Source: Sodiomyces alkalinus F11 (lineage: Eukaryota > Ascomycota > Sordariomycetes > Glomerellales > Plectosphaerellaceae). Taken from it: a DNA stretch of 64,000 nucleotides. The DNA is taken from the NCBI RefSeq assembly GCF_003711515.1, contig NW_021167081.1:3466483-3530482 (forward strand), read 5' to 3'. The first letter of the stretch is position 1. The number at the start of each line of letters is the position of its first letter. Shown here piece after piece: positions 11,601-21,938 of this stretch. The translations under genes and the position numbers were made by a program. The notes beneath the pieces were generated by a model that did no database searches, was not told the DNA's origin, and worked only from the letters and a program-made list of their open reading frames with translations.

Positions 11601-11729
11601 ATAGAAGGGAACGGACTAGTGGATCAAGTGGCTAAAGGTGCACTAAATCCTGAAAAAGCTACTGAGTCCGTTAGTTTAGTTACCCTTAGCCACCTAAAAC
11701 GCCGGGTTAATAAGGCCTTAATTTAAGAC
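8600..11729 (+). pseudogene. LINE-1, 5' part: Tad1-like non-LTR retrotransposon pol relic
   Basis: Three domains can be read in order. The end of an AP-type endonuclease is at about 8640-8960, with 'SVIDLAFYTPGFDCLRFDKW'. Reverse transcriptase is at about 9700-10690, with 'CWKEALAVILPKPRKKDYLD', 'SYRIISLLNYLGKLVERVIA' and a damaged active site YIDN at about 10275 (YxDD in the family). RNase H is at about 11235-11650, with 'IFYTDGSHGY' and 'GNGLVDQVAKGALNPEKA'. ORF1 and most of the endonuclease are missing, so the copy is 5'-truncated. The frame is cut by Copia-3 at 11729 and resumes at 18572. Stops are RIP-type throughout. Confidence 0.85.
11725..11729. repeat. Target site duplication AAGAC, left of Copia-3
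   Basis: AAGAC occurs directly before the Copia-3 5' LTR and again at 18567-18571 directly after the 3' LTR. Five bp is the usual LTR-element duplication length. Confidence 0.85.
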
Positions 11730-12066
11730 TATTGATATTACTAATAATATCCTTCGAGTATATCCTTCGAGTACCTTCGTACTCGAATAAAGGATATCTT
11801 CCCCGTTAGCCTAGACCGTTCTCTTCCAAGTCAGACAAAGGCTTACGATATTATTACGATATCGATCCCTTTATAAAGAAGGAAAGAATAAAGGATATTA
11901 ACCTATCCCCTCGGTTCGGTTCTTCCTTCCTGTATTCTTCTTCTTTATCGCTTTTATATACTCTACACGCGCACAGAAATCCTATATTATAATCCTAGTA
12001 TTACTACCTATTTCCTTACTGCTTTCCGTGACTTTCGTCACTTCCAGATATCCGTAATCTTTAAAA
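11730..12066 (+). repeat. Copia-3 5' LTR
   Basis: It begins TATTGATATTAC (TGTTGATATTAC in the 3' copy) and ends ATCTTTAAAA (ATCTTCAAAA in the 3' copy). It contains a short direct repeat, 'tatccttcgagta', near its start, and an 'actcgaataaaggatatc' segment. The right border is set by the AAGAC duplication after the 3' copy and could shift by a few bases. Confidence 0.88.
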
Positions 12067-12068
12067 GA

Positions 12069-12080
12069 TTATAAGCCCGG
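12069..12080 (+). other. Copia-3 primer-binding site, half-initiator-tRNA type
   Basis: TTATAAGCCCGG lies two bases after the LTR. It is identical to the site at 4908-4919 in Copia-4. One TG-to-TA reversal gives a match to the complement of the initiator methionine tRNA anticodon region. Confidence 0.6.
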
Positions 12081-12850
12081 AAAAGTTCGACTAAAGTCTC
12101 GAAATACCATATTCCTTAATTACCCACGGTCATAACCTAAAAAGAGAATCCCCCGATTCTAAATAATAGCCCCCATTTCTATCCGATATTCCACTCCACG
12201 TACTACCGATACTGCCTATTTACCTGCTTACTTACTTGCTTACCTACCTTCCTACTAACCTACATACCTATATCTACGATTCTACGGTTCAAATAATTGG
12301 TCGGCTTAGTCGTACGCTTATAAATCTATACAATCTACTAAAAGAAATAAAAGCTACGATTACGTGAATTAAACAGGGGCTCTATTCTTTCCCCGCGGAT
12401 ATAATAACCACTATACTACGAGGTCTAGTTATATTACTAGGATACTTTTCGTTACTTATAGGTCTTTAGTTCTACCCGAGATTTCTATACCTATATATTT
12501 TCTGACTGTGGAATCCTATATAAATATCGTGTTTTCTACGCGACTATAAATTCCCTTATTCCGCGAAGACCTATTTTAGGATCCTCGTAAATAAAGGCAT
12601 TATGCCGGCTTCGCTTTACACCCGTTAGAATAAAGGAATGCTATCTTTAGAAATAAAGGAATTCTGTTATCCGTATATAGGGGGATCGTGTTCTTTATTT
12701 ATAAAGCCGTTTCACCTGTTTTAGAATAAAGAACTTTATACCGGCTTTATTTTAGACCCGTGCAAATAAAGGTATTGTTTTAGTGACTACCCGTGTATAG
12801 AATAAAGAAAAGAATAAAGAAAAGGACTATTTTCCTTATTTATATTATAA
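12081..12850 (+). other. Copia-3 leader with a cluster of AATAAAG motifs
   Basis: This is about 770 bp between the primer site and gag with no coding frame. From about 12580 to 12830 it carries many copies of AATAAAG, mostly as GAATAAAGG/GAATAAAGA, spaced irregularly. The same word occurs in both LTRs. Whether it is a regulatory array, polyadenylation-like signals or residue of an old insertion is unknown. Confidence 0.5.
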
Positions 12851-12854
12851 CTTT

Positions 12855-15800
12855 CTTAGTTATTATCTAAAGTAAATAAAGTAAATACCGTTTAGAAGCT
12901 CTTAAGATACCCGTATAGACAGGACTTAAAGATATTAATATAAAGAACCTTAAGGGTCGTCAGGACTACTAGACCTGGATACTAGCTATGCATGCTTACT
13001 TTACACCTGAGGGAAAGCTCTTAAAAGAGCTTATAAAACCCCTGCCTTTAGATACCTGTAATAAGATAAAAGAAGAAGGTTTAAAGATTACTACAGATTT
13101 ACTCTCCGTTTTATAAGACAGGACCCTAACGCAGGTTTAGGACCTTGATTTTACTTCGGAAATCTAGGAAAAGCTGAAATATCTATACGAGAAAAAGGGA
13201 TTGTAAGTAGACTACGATATCCTTATATCGTTCTTTAACCTAGATATCTTAGAACTTCCTACGCTTAAGGACTTTCTATATAAAGTCTAAGAAAGACTAA
13301 TTATCCTTCGAGGAAGGGATATTATTCTACCTAATAAGGTGGTTTTTACCTAGACTCTAAACCGCCTAAATAAGCGTTACGACGTACTTATAATAAAGAT
13401 TATATAGGCCCTTCGGCGTAATATTAATAGTTATACGTTCCATAAAATTGTTACGGAATTAATAGATGTATCGAGGAAAATCGACTCTTCTACCTCGAAG
13501 GCCCTACATATAAAAGCCTAGACAAATCAGAAAAAATAGAAATATTAGTCTAATGGAGATTAAGAAAACCTCTTCTACAGTCACTATAAAAGGCCTAGAT
13601 ATCGGCTGATACACTGTCATTTTTATACCCTAAAAAAGCACCTATAGGTTAGGTGTATTTGAATTTATCGAAAGAAAACCTAAAATCGGGTAAAGAAAAG
13701 TAAAAAGCCTCCGGAGAAGACTGCACCGTCGAAGCTTTCGTTACGAGAGTCTAAAATACTTATTTGCTTCCGGTAGTGCGAGTAATAGAAGCTCCTAGGG
13801 GAAATAAGTAACGACGAAACTATTAATTTAGTTTACAATATACCGCCTACGGAGGAGCCTTTTTTGGACGAAGAAGAAGAATTAGAAACAGAAGAAGAAA
13901 TAGAAATAGAAAAAGAAAAAGAACCAGAAAATTAGAAAGAAGAAGAAGAAGAAGAAGACTCGGATAACAAGGTTCTTTTTTAAGATGTTCCTATGATGCC
14001 TAAACCGTCACGTCTCCCGGACCCCTACGCGGAAGACCTGATAGATATTGAACAGGTATTTATCCTTTAAAGTAAACTATAAATTAATACAACCCCTTAA
14101 AATACTAATATAAATATAAGACGCGCAGTGGAAACGATTAGTAGGATTTTAGATATTATTTTGAATTTAACATTTTATATCGATAGTGGCACTATAGCAT
14201 ACGTAGTAGCAAATACAACGGTCTTTTCTACGTATAACACTACTTACAATACTAATAGTTCGGGTAATATAAATAAAATAAAAATAACAGGTACTAGTGA
14301 CTATTATATTAAATTCAGGAATTTAGGAAGACTATTACTACTTTAGAACTATTTATATATACCCCAATTAGGTACTAATAGTATTAGCCTTCCCGTTCTA
14401 GATACAAAGAAACTCTACGGTCTTACAGGAAATAACTATCTTATTCTATTCGAAAATAACCCAAATAAAATCGATGTTTATACTAAAGCCGTTTTATATA
14501 ATAGCCTCTACTAGGCTTCGGCACGGGCCCTAACTTACGGGGGGTAATAAGGTTATCACGGTCGTCGTAGCGTTATAATACTATAAATATAATAGGAATA
14601 GGAATAAAGAAAACTATTCTAGATAAAAGAAAAGGAATAAAGCAATAGATTATAAAAGGAATAAAGAACCAGATTCCAGGAATAAAGGGAATTATTAGAT
14701 ATAAAGAAATCGGTCCTAGAAAATACCCATTCAAACACCCACTTTCTAGGGGCATTGGCCGTGGAATACAGAAGAGAATAACCGGTAAAACAAAGAATAG
14801 AACAAAGACACCGAAATAACCGTCGGAAAACAATAAATAACAAAGAAAACATAACGCTATAGTATTATAGGATGGGTTATATTAACCCCACTACTTCAAA
14901 ATATATAAATAAGAATATAATAAATAGATCTAAAGAAGATATACTAGAAACATAGAGCTATAAAGCCTATAGAAAAAGCAAGATAGCCACGCTCGTAAAC
15001 AAAGAATCTATTAATAAATATAAGACTTCTTCCTACCTTAAAAAGGTTTATATAGCTTTATACGGGCCTATCAACCCTATAACGTATAATAGAAACCGTT
15101 GGACTCTGTTTATAATAGACCGTTCCACACTGTATCTATAGGTAAAACTGCTTATAGATAAATCAGAAATATTAGTTATAAACGCTATAAAAGAGCGGAA
15201 AATCCCCGTGGAAAATAATAAATATAATATAAAACTAAAAGAACTTAATACCGAGGGAGGAAAAGAATTTACGAATACCTTGTTTAAAACACGATTCGTC
15301 AGTATAAATCATAATATAAAACCCCCGTATACCCACGAGATTCAAGGCTTAATAGAACGGGTTATAAGGACTATAATAGAGAAAGTCCGTTATTTTCTTT
15401 TCCACTCAGGCCTACCTAAATACCGTTAGGGTGATACGGTTTATTCAGCAGTTTATACGTATAATAGAACACCTAATTCAGTTGTAGGTTTTAAAATGCC
15501 CTGCGAATTAGTAGAAAATTGTAAACCCAATATAAATAATATTCGAGTTTAGGGTTCTGTTATATATTATAAGAATAACGACCCGAAAACTAGAAAACTG
15601 GATCCACGAGCGCTTTAGGGTGCTTTAGTAGATTATCACAATTATAACTATAAAATAGATAATCCTCGATCTAGGAAGACCACCTAGTATCGTGACGTAT
15701 ATATACTAGAAAATCAGTTTCTAACTTCTTGTTTAGATACTATAATTAATACAAATAACCCTATAAGCTATATAAATAAGTCTCCTACTTTAAATATACC

Positions 15801-17894
15801 CTAGGCTGAACCGGTTTCTAACCCCGAGTCTTATCTACTCGGCGAGTACTATAAGAATACTAAATGTACGTTTAGGTCTATCTAAACCAAAAAAGAAGAT
15901 AATAATAAGAATAATAATAATAATAATAATAAGAAAAGACGTAAGAGTGTTCGAGCAGCGGGCGGTATTATTCTAGCCAAAAATAATACTAATACTACAA
16001 CCGACCCAGTTAATAAAGACCTTAAATCCAGGTTTGAAATTCAAATCCTGTCTATATCTTGTAAGGAAAACGATAATAATTTTATATGGTACGATGATGA
16101 TAAGCGCCTATTATATATAACTGCAGATACTATACTAGGAAGTCTATGGGTTTAAGAAGATCTGTTTTTTCTTTTAACTGTAAATTCTTTATACGAACTA
16201 GCTACCTATAAACAGGCCATAAACTGCTCTGATAAAAATAAGTGGATAGAAGCTATAGTAGTTGAAATAACAGAACTTAAAAACAGAAACACCTAGGATT
16301 TAATAAATATAAAAGATACGCCTTAATATAATAATAATACTAATAAGGATACAAAGACCCTAAACGTCTTAGGAGGCCATTAACTATATAAGATTAAATA
16401 TAACGATAAAAACGAGGCTATAGAATATAAAGTATATTAGTGTATATAAGGGTTTAATTAAGTACTCGGTATTAATTATTTAGAAACCTTTTCTAGTATC
16501 TATAGACCCGAGAGTTATGGATTAGCTTTTGTACTAAGCGTATCCTTAGGCTAGAATTTTGGATAATTCGATGTTAAGAACGCTTTCGTTCACGCCGATA
16601 TATATACCGAGATTTATATTATATAACCTATAGGCTTCGAGGAAAAATAAGGCTTTAATAATACGAAATTAGCGGATAAACTATATAAAGCTTTATACGG
16701 TTTAAAACGAAGCCCCCGGCTTTAGTATAATTTCCTTATAACAATACTCCGCGAAATCGGCAGCCTATTCTCTGATTTCGATAATGGTATATTTACTTTT
16801 TATAAGAATAAAACAGACCGTGCTATACTACTATACTACGTAGACGATATAGTAATATTAAGCCCTTCGTATATAACGATATAGTATTTATTTACTAAAA
16901 TATCGAAACAGATCTTTCTTAAAGATATAGGTTAACTATATACCTTTTTAGGCCACGAAATCACTATAAATAAGTTAAATAAGACCCTTTCTATAAATTA
17001 TTGGCCTTATACAAATGAAACCCTCGATAAATATAATACATAAAGTCTTAAACGCGTTAATACCCCCTATGTAAATAAAAAGCTCCTTGTACTAAATCAG
17101 AAACAGGTATTAAAAGCCGATACTATAGTATACTAACAGGAAACCAATGCTTTATTATATTTAGCATTATACTTTAGACTAGATATACCCTACGCTGTGA
17201 ATAAATGCGCTCGATATATAAGTAATCCGTCTCTAGAGCACTTTATAGCTTTAAATCGAATCTAGGCTTATATAAACACTTTTCCTAATATCGGGCTTTT
17301 ATATAACTATTCAAATAAAAAAGACCTTAATATATACGGTTCATCTGATGCTAGTGTTTTAGATATAATCGAAGACAGGACTTCTACTCCAGCCTATATC
17401 TACTGTATAGGTGTAAATAATTTAATATCCTGGACTTCTACTAAGTAGAAAGTCGTTGCTTTATTAATAATAGAAGCAGAATATATAGCTTTAACCGAAG
17501 CTTCTAAAGAAGGAATCTATATATATAATATATATACAGACCTAGTAAATAACCTCAGGTTATTTACGGATATAAACATTGGTTTATATAATAAGAATAA
17601 TAATGTATCGATTCCTACTATATTAATAGACACCGAAAGCGTAGAGAAGCTTTATGACAATCCTGAATTTTATAAACCTGTAAAGTATATAGACCGTTAG
17701 TATCACTACTGCAGACAATAGCTTTAAAATAACAAAATCAAGGTCGTTTATATAAATACTGAAGTTAATATAGCCGATATAATAACTAAAAGTGTACCTA
17801 AAGATTTATATAATACGCTATACGGTTATATAGATTTAGGATATAACAGCTATACGTTACCTAACTTTGATATGCTACCTTATACCCGAATTTA
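12855..17894 (+). pseudogene. Copia-3 gag-pol polyprotein (RIP stops only, plus one insertion)
   Basis: One frame carries all domains in the copia order. Gag (about 12860-13900) includes 'LKGRQDYQTWILAMHAYF' and a strongly acidic E-rich stretch near 13860-13970. Protease has 'FYIDSGT' at about 14177. Integrase (about 14990-15560) has 'RWTLFIIDRSTLYL' and 'THEIQGLIERVIRTIIEKVR', then 'YTYNRTPNSVVGFKMPCE'. Reverse transcriptase (about 16190-17000) has 'FDVKNAFVHADIYTEIYI', 'KLYKALYGLKRSPR' and an intact YVDD (16837-16848). RNase H has 'IYGSSDAS' and 'EAEYIALTEASKEGI'. The frame ends TAA at 17892-17894. The internal stops are TAG or TAA at expected Gln/Trp codons. A 269-bp insertion at 14586 splits the frame between protease and integrase. 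Confidence 0.88.
14571..14869. mobile_element. SINE-like short insertion (14586-14854) with 15-bp target duplication
   Basis: A 15-bp word is present on both sides: CGTTATAATACTATA at 14571-14585 and CGCTATAGTATTATA at 14855-14869. They differ by three transitions only. The 269 bp between them break the Copia-3 polyprotein and are A-rich, ending ...AACAAAGAAAACATAA. They contain several GGAATAAAG words and a hairpin with arms near CCTAGAAA/TTTCTAGG. They keep CA dinucleotides, unlike the surrounding host. Variable-length duplications and an A-rich end fit target-primed (LINE-mobilised) insertion. No tRNA-type A or B box could be read, so 'SINE-like' is a description, not a proven class. Confidence 0.65.
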
Positions 17895-18229
17895 AGAACT
17901 AAATTCCTAAGGTATATAACAGAACTAAGTTTTTCTTTATCTTCGGATTTTCCTAGATATAAATACTTAGGTCTTTACCTACGGGCTTTCTCTAAGATAT
18001 TATAACTAACTCTTTTACCTACGGGTTTTCCTAGTATGATAAAAAAGGGGTTTCGAATTTTGCCTTTATAAGAAATCAAGGGATTTTAATATTTTCTCTT
18101 AGACTTTTTATTATTTCCTCTTATAATTGATCCTAGTTAGTTAACTAGGGTTTCTGCGCTATAACTATATACCTATGTATACTTATTCTAAGCTACTCCT
18201 TCTTATATAAGAACTAGCTTACAGGGGGG
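17895..18229 (+). other. Copia-3 3' untranslated region and polypurine tract
   Basis: This region lies between the pol stop and the 3' LTR. It carries an imperfect direct repeat of the form 'tttacctacggg.tttcc' (near 17973 and 18013). It ends in AGGGGGG (18223-18229), a plus-strand-primer polypurine tract abutting the TGTTGATATT start of the LTR. Confidence 0.7.
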
Positions 18230-18566
18230 TGTTGATATTACTAATAATATCCTTCGAGTATATCCTTCGAGTACCTTCGTACTCGAATAAAGGATATCTT
18301 CTCCGTGAGCCTAGACCGTTCTCTTTCGAGTCAGAAAAAGGATTAAGATATTATTACGATATCGATTCCTTTACAAAGAAGAGAAGAATAAAGGATATTA
18401 ACCCATCCCCTCGGTTTGGTTCTTCCTTCCTTTGTTCTTCTTCTTTATCGCTTTTACATAACCCACACGCGCGCAGAAATTCTACATTACAATCCCATTA
18501 TTACTATCTGCTTTTCCACTGCTTTTCGTGACTTTCGTCCCTTCCACTTATCCGCAATCTTCAAAA
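18230..18566 (+). repeat. Copia-3 3' LTR
   Basis: It is 337 bp, the same length as the 5' LTR. It starts TGTTGATATTAC after the polypurine tract and is followed by the AAGAC target duplication (18567-18571). The open frame at 18229-18531 lies inside the LTR and is not a gene. Confidence 0.9.
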
Positions 18567-18571
18567 AAGAC

Positions 18572-19213
18572 TCGAAGTCTTTTTAGAATAACGAAGAAGA
18601 GATAGAAAAGAGAGGTAAATCGGTACGGTTAGGCCGCCTTTATAGGCGCCTAGTTCGCAATAACGTCCGTTTCTCCCGAAAACCACTACTAACCCAGGGC
18701 CCTAGGTAGGTAAACTCAGCTTTTACGTAGTTGAAAACCGGCTTCGGTTACCTAAAAACCCACTAAAAAAGGGCCTAAAACTACGCTAACGACTGCTATC
18801 CCTGTCCCGGCTCCGCTATACAGGATACAGTATACCTTATTCTTTCCTGCTCTTTTTATAAAAAGGAACGAAAAGCCCTACAGGAAGCCCTAGTAGGCTT
18901 ACCGCTATCTCTGCCGCTATTATTCGGTTCTAAAAGAGGAATACAGGCCTTATAGACGTATCTTTTAGCCATTAAATTAGCCTCGGCAGAGTAGTATAGA
19001 GCGTAAACCTCGGATTCTCCGGCCTAGTTAGTTTGCTTTGGTTTTTACCTATTAGACCTATTAGGCAGATTATTACGGAGGATTTCCTTTGTTTATTACT
19101 ACTACGCTTTAGTTTACTATATCTAGCTTCTGATAGCCTTAGCCCTTAGGCCGATAGGCGCCGCGCCATAGCTTTAGGGCTGCACGTGTATAATAAAAAA
19201 ACAAAAAAACAAA
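18572..19213 (+). pseudogene. LINE-1, 3' part: C-terminal zinc-finger region and A-rich tail
   Basis: This continues the LINE-1 pol frame after the Copia-3 insertion. It shows 'GRLYRRLVRN', then 'YLILSCSFYKKERKALQEAL' and 'LSLPLLFGSKRGIQAL'. In Tad1-like elements this is the C-terminal Cys/His region with an H-x-L-x-x-C-x-x-Y-like pattern. The element ends in an A-rich tail (about 19193-19213, A7-C-A7-C-AAA), which fixes its 3' end and orientation. Confidence 0.82.
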
Positions 19214-19560
19214 GGGGGGGATTACTAGGAGATTATATAATATACTAGTAATAACCCACTTAAAAGCGATAGTAAGACGTTCCTATACGGCTATCTAATA
19301 ATCGTATTAATGGATATACTGGCGAAGCGATAACACTATTTCCTAGAAAGACTTAAGGATATCTTCCGGCGTTTTCTGGTAGGCGTTATTAACTTCTTCC
19401 TTCGCCTGATAAACGATATAAGACTTATCGGCGGCGGGATAAGTTATCTCCCTCTTAAGCGTACCCAGGGAGGCCTTAAGGACGTGCTAGCACTCCACGG
19501 CCGTAGTCTATAGTATAATTAATATATACCTATATTAGGCCCCCCCCCCCGGGAAAAGAA
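19214..19560 (-). pseudogene. Unknown protein relic, lysine/glutamate-rich, minus strand
   Basis: The minus strand from about 19500 down to 19262 reads as a nearly continuous frame: 'HVLKASLGTLKREITYPAAD', then 'KSYIVYQAKEEVNNAYQKTP', then 'EDILKSF', then 'EIVLSLRQYIH'. All stops fall at RIP-type codons. It looks like a coiled-coil or gag-like retrotransposon ORF, but the family is not recognised. Directly to the left lie a G7 run and the LINE-1 tail, so LINE-1 probably inserted beside or into it. Confidence 0.45.
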
Positions 19561-19995
19561 CTTATATAATAGCTAGAGTTTATCCTATCCTTTATAGCTA
19601 TAATAACAACGACTTTCTATAACTAAATAACCGTATTAAGGCCCCCAGTAAGAAGCCATATAGAGTTAGATAGGACCCTGATAGGGAAGCTAGGTTAGAC
19701 TTATATCGTTATACTAAGAGCTATTATATCTAAAATAAAGACGTAATTAGCGGAAACGGTATTAGATTGCCGGTATAACTTAAAGCGGAATCTTAATAAT
19801 ATATTACTAACTTTAATCTTAGGTAGTTAGCCGGTATAGCGAGAATAAGGGTCTTTAAGGGCTAAGCCCCCGGAAGCCCCTTTCCTAATATCTGCTACCT
19901 CTTAATAAAGCGTGGTCTATAATAAGCACGCTATAATCGTCGTAGTCTTACGCTTCTTAGAAGTATTACTAGCTACTAGCTTAGATACCGGCCGC

Positions 19996-20064
<69 letters not shown>

Positions 20065-21090
20065 GTCTTCTTAGGAGGTATATTAGCGGTTTAAGACGCT
20101 ATATACGATAGTTAGTAAAGTTATATAACTTAGTTTATCCCCTACGACTAAGAGATATTAAAAGCATACTTATAAGATAACAGAAAAGATTAGTAGAATA
20201 TAGACGCTATAACACGTTAGCGATTATTAGAATAACTATTATGCCCTGCTTCTATAAGCAAAATACCATAATCGTTAACTTACTAAACACGGCGGACACG
20301 ATATAAAATCGAAAATCAGAGGCGTAAAGAGGAGAAAAAAAGAGGACGATGGAGTCAGGAAGGCGTTAAAAAAGATATCCTATAAAAAAGGGCATATAGA
20401 CACTGTTCCAACCTATAAAGGAGGAAGGTATAAGGGTAAAAGGAGTATAAGAACAAAGAATATAAATTTCTATGGTTAGATATATTATATAATAATGCCG
20501 ATACACGCCAATATTGCCTCTTTATATAGATTAAAGGGATATTAGCACCGGTTCTTTATACGAATTCTATATAGAGTAAAGCGCAGGCTCTTTTTATGAA
20601 CTAGAAGGATATTAACGCTGGCTTATAGTTACGAATAAGGAGACTAAGAATAAGACTATAATAGGACTATAACAGGCTCTTATATTAGATTAATAATAGG
20701 AAGATAGTAGGAACATAGGCCTAATACCGGGTATAGTCGTCAAAAGTAGCCTTATCTGGCGCCGGCCGCTCCTAAGAATAGGAGTACTCCGGGAGAGGTC
20801 GCCCTATTAGGTACCCCTGCCTATAAGATAAAGACCGGGGCTAGGCCGGGTCTATAATAGGACTATACCGGGCTCCCGTATAGCTATAACCACGGCTACC
20901 CTAGGCCGATACTACAATATAGAGCCGTGGGCTACGCTACTGTATAGATGTCCGTTTAACTATACTAGTATTAGCATACGACTATATAGGGTTCGGGGGG
21001 TACCCCCTTCTCAATCCACGTCTGCTCCCTTTTTAACCCTGTCGCTACTATCTTTCCACTTCTTATAACTACCCACTTAATAGTAGTAGT
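19561..21090 (+). other. RIPped sequence, probably the gag region of Copia-1
   Basis: No domain could be read with certainty. The position directly upstream of the Copia-1 protease suggests gag. The stretch holds the (TTA)n microsatellite and a more GC-rich patch (about 20750-20940). No 5' LTR or primer site of Copia-1 was found. Confidence 0.35.
19996..20064. repeat. (TTA)n microsatellite, about 23 units
   Basis: This is a perfect run of TTA/ATT triplets. It gives a poly-leucine reading in one frame (within 19912-20094), which is not a gene. Confidence 0.95.
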
Positions 21091-21392
21091 CTTTTTAACT
21101 AGTTATTAATCGATTCCGGCACCTTCTAGTATATTACTAACTAATAATACCTACTATAGGATTTTAAACCAGCTATAGAAAAGTATTGTGTTTAAACGGG
21201 TAGTGGAGCGACGAAACCAGTTAAGGGGTATAGAAGGATATAATTAGAGGTAGACGACGAATACGGTAATTCTTTATTTAGTGCTAAATTGCGTGGCTTT
21301 TATAAAGGACTACCTAATAACCTTGATTTTAACCAGAAGATTAAAGGAATAGGGTGTTGTTTTCAATACCCACCGTAAGGTCCTATAGGTTA

Positions 21393-21938
21393 AAGGTTGT
21401 TACGGCCGGCCGCCTAACATGGACCAACCCCATGGGTACACTGGTGTATATCCCACGGGACGGCTCTGGACGGGGAACAGCACAGGGTGACTCAGGGAGT
21501 CACGTGCCAAGTCACGTGTCACCAGGTACGGGGGTACTTGGTATACCGTCCGGAACGGACCAGGGTCGGTCACTCCGACGAAGTGACCAACAAGTGACCG
21601 GTCACGACAGAGTCACCTGGGCGTAGCGACCACGCAAGGAACAGTCACTACTGGTGAAGAGACACCATCACTATATAAACCAGAGTATCCTAGGTCTTGC
21701 TTCTATTAGAGAACAAGACATCGATCAATCTAAGTCTTCACCTGGACCATTAGTCTACGCCTGACTCTACCTGGTGAAGAAGACGCCTAGTCTTTACGAC
21801 GCAACTACGACCAAACACTACGAACGACAGTTACTGCTCTTTAGTTAACATCCTCTTCTTATTTTGAACTAAAACCTCGACGCCAGTCCCCTATCGTCCG
21901 CTATACTATAGAGGACCGGAAGCCGTCGTAACAAAGGT
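21393..21938 (+). mobile_element. Solo LTR (21398-21933) with AAGGT target duplication, little RIP
   Basis: The 536-bp repeat starts TGTTACGGCC and ends GTCGTAACA. AAGGT is present on both sides (21393-21397 and 21934-21938), and there is no internal retroelement sequence. It is rich in CA/TG and GC compared with its surroundings, so it has largely escaped RIP. Its right half shares 'tatcctaggtcttgcttct' and 'aatctaagtctt' with the LTRs of Gypsy-C, so it belongs to a related Gypsy family. It interrupts the Copia-1 frame between protease and GAG-pre-integrase. The open frame at 21354-21626 spans its left border and is not a gene. Confidence 0.9.

Larger units (their letters stand above)
11730..18566 (+). 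mobile_element. Copia-3: complete Ty1/copia element nested in LINE-1
   Basis: The element is 6837 bp. It is bounded by two direct 337-bp LTRs (11730-12066 and 18230-18566), flanked by AAGAC on both sides, with LINE-1 sequence on either side in the same frame. Its inside has a half-tRNA primer site, a long leader, a gag-pol polyprotein in one frame, and a polypurine tract (18223-18229) abutting the 3' LTR. The LTRs differ mostly by transitions. It is the best preserved element of the window apart from RIP stops. Confidence 0.92.

Noticed and set aside
14573..14852. Hydrophobic minus-strand frames rich in F and I
   Set aside because: They lie within the SINE-like insertion and its duplications. 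The hydrophobicity follows from A-rich composition on the plus strand.
18229..18531. 100-codon frame starting at the Copia-3 3' LTR
   Set aside because: It is inside the LTR, and the equivalent frame in the 5' LTR is broken.
19912..20094. 60-codon frame with poly-leucine, possible signal or membrane peptide
   Set aside because: The leucines come from a (TTA)n microsatellite. Neighbouring sequence is RIPped and shows no gene.
21354..21626. 90-codon frame in a GC-rich patch
   Set aside because: It crosses the left border of the solo LTR (21398). Its openness reflects lack of RIP, not a gene.
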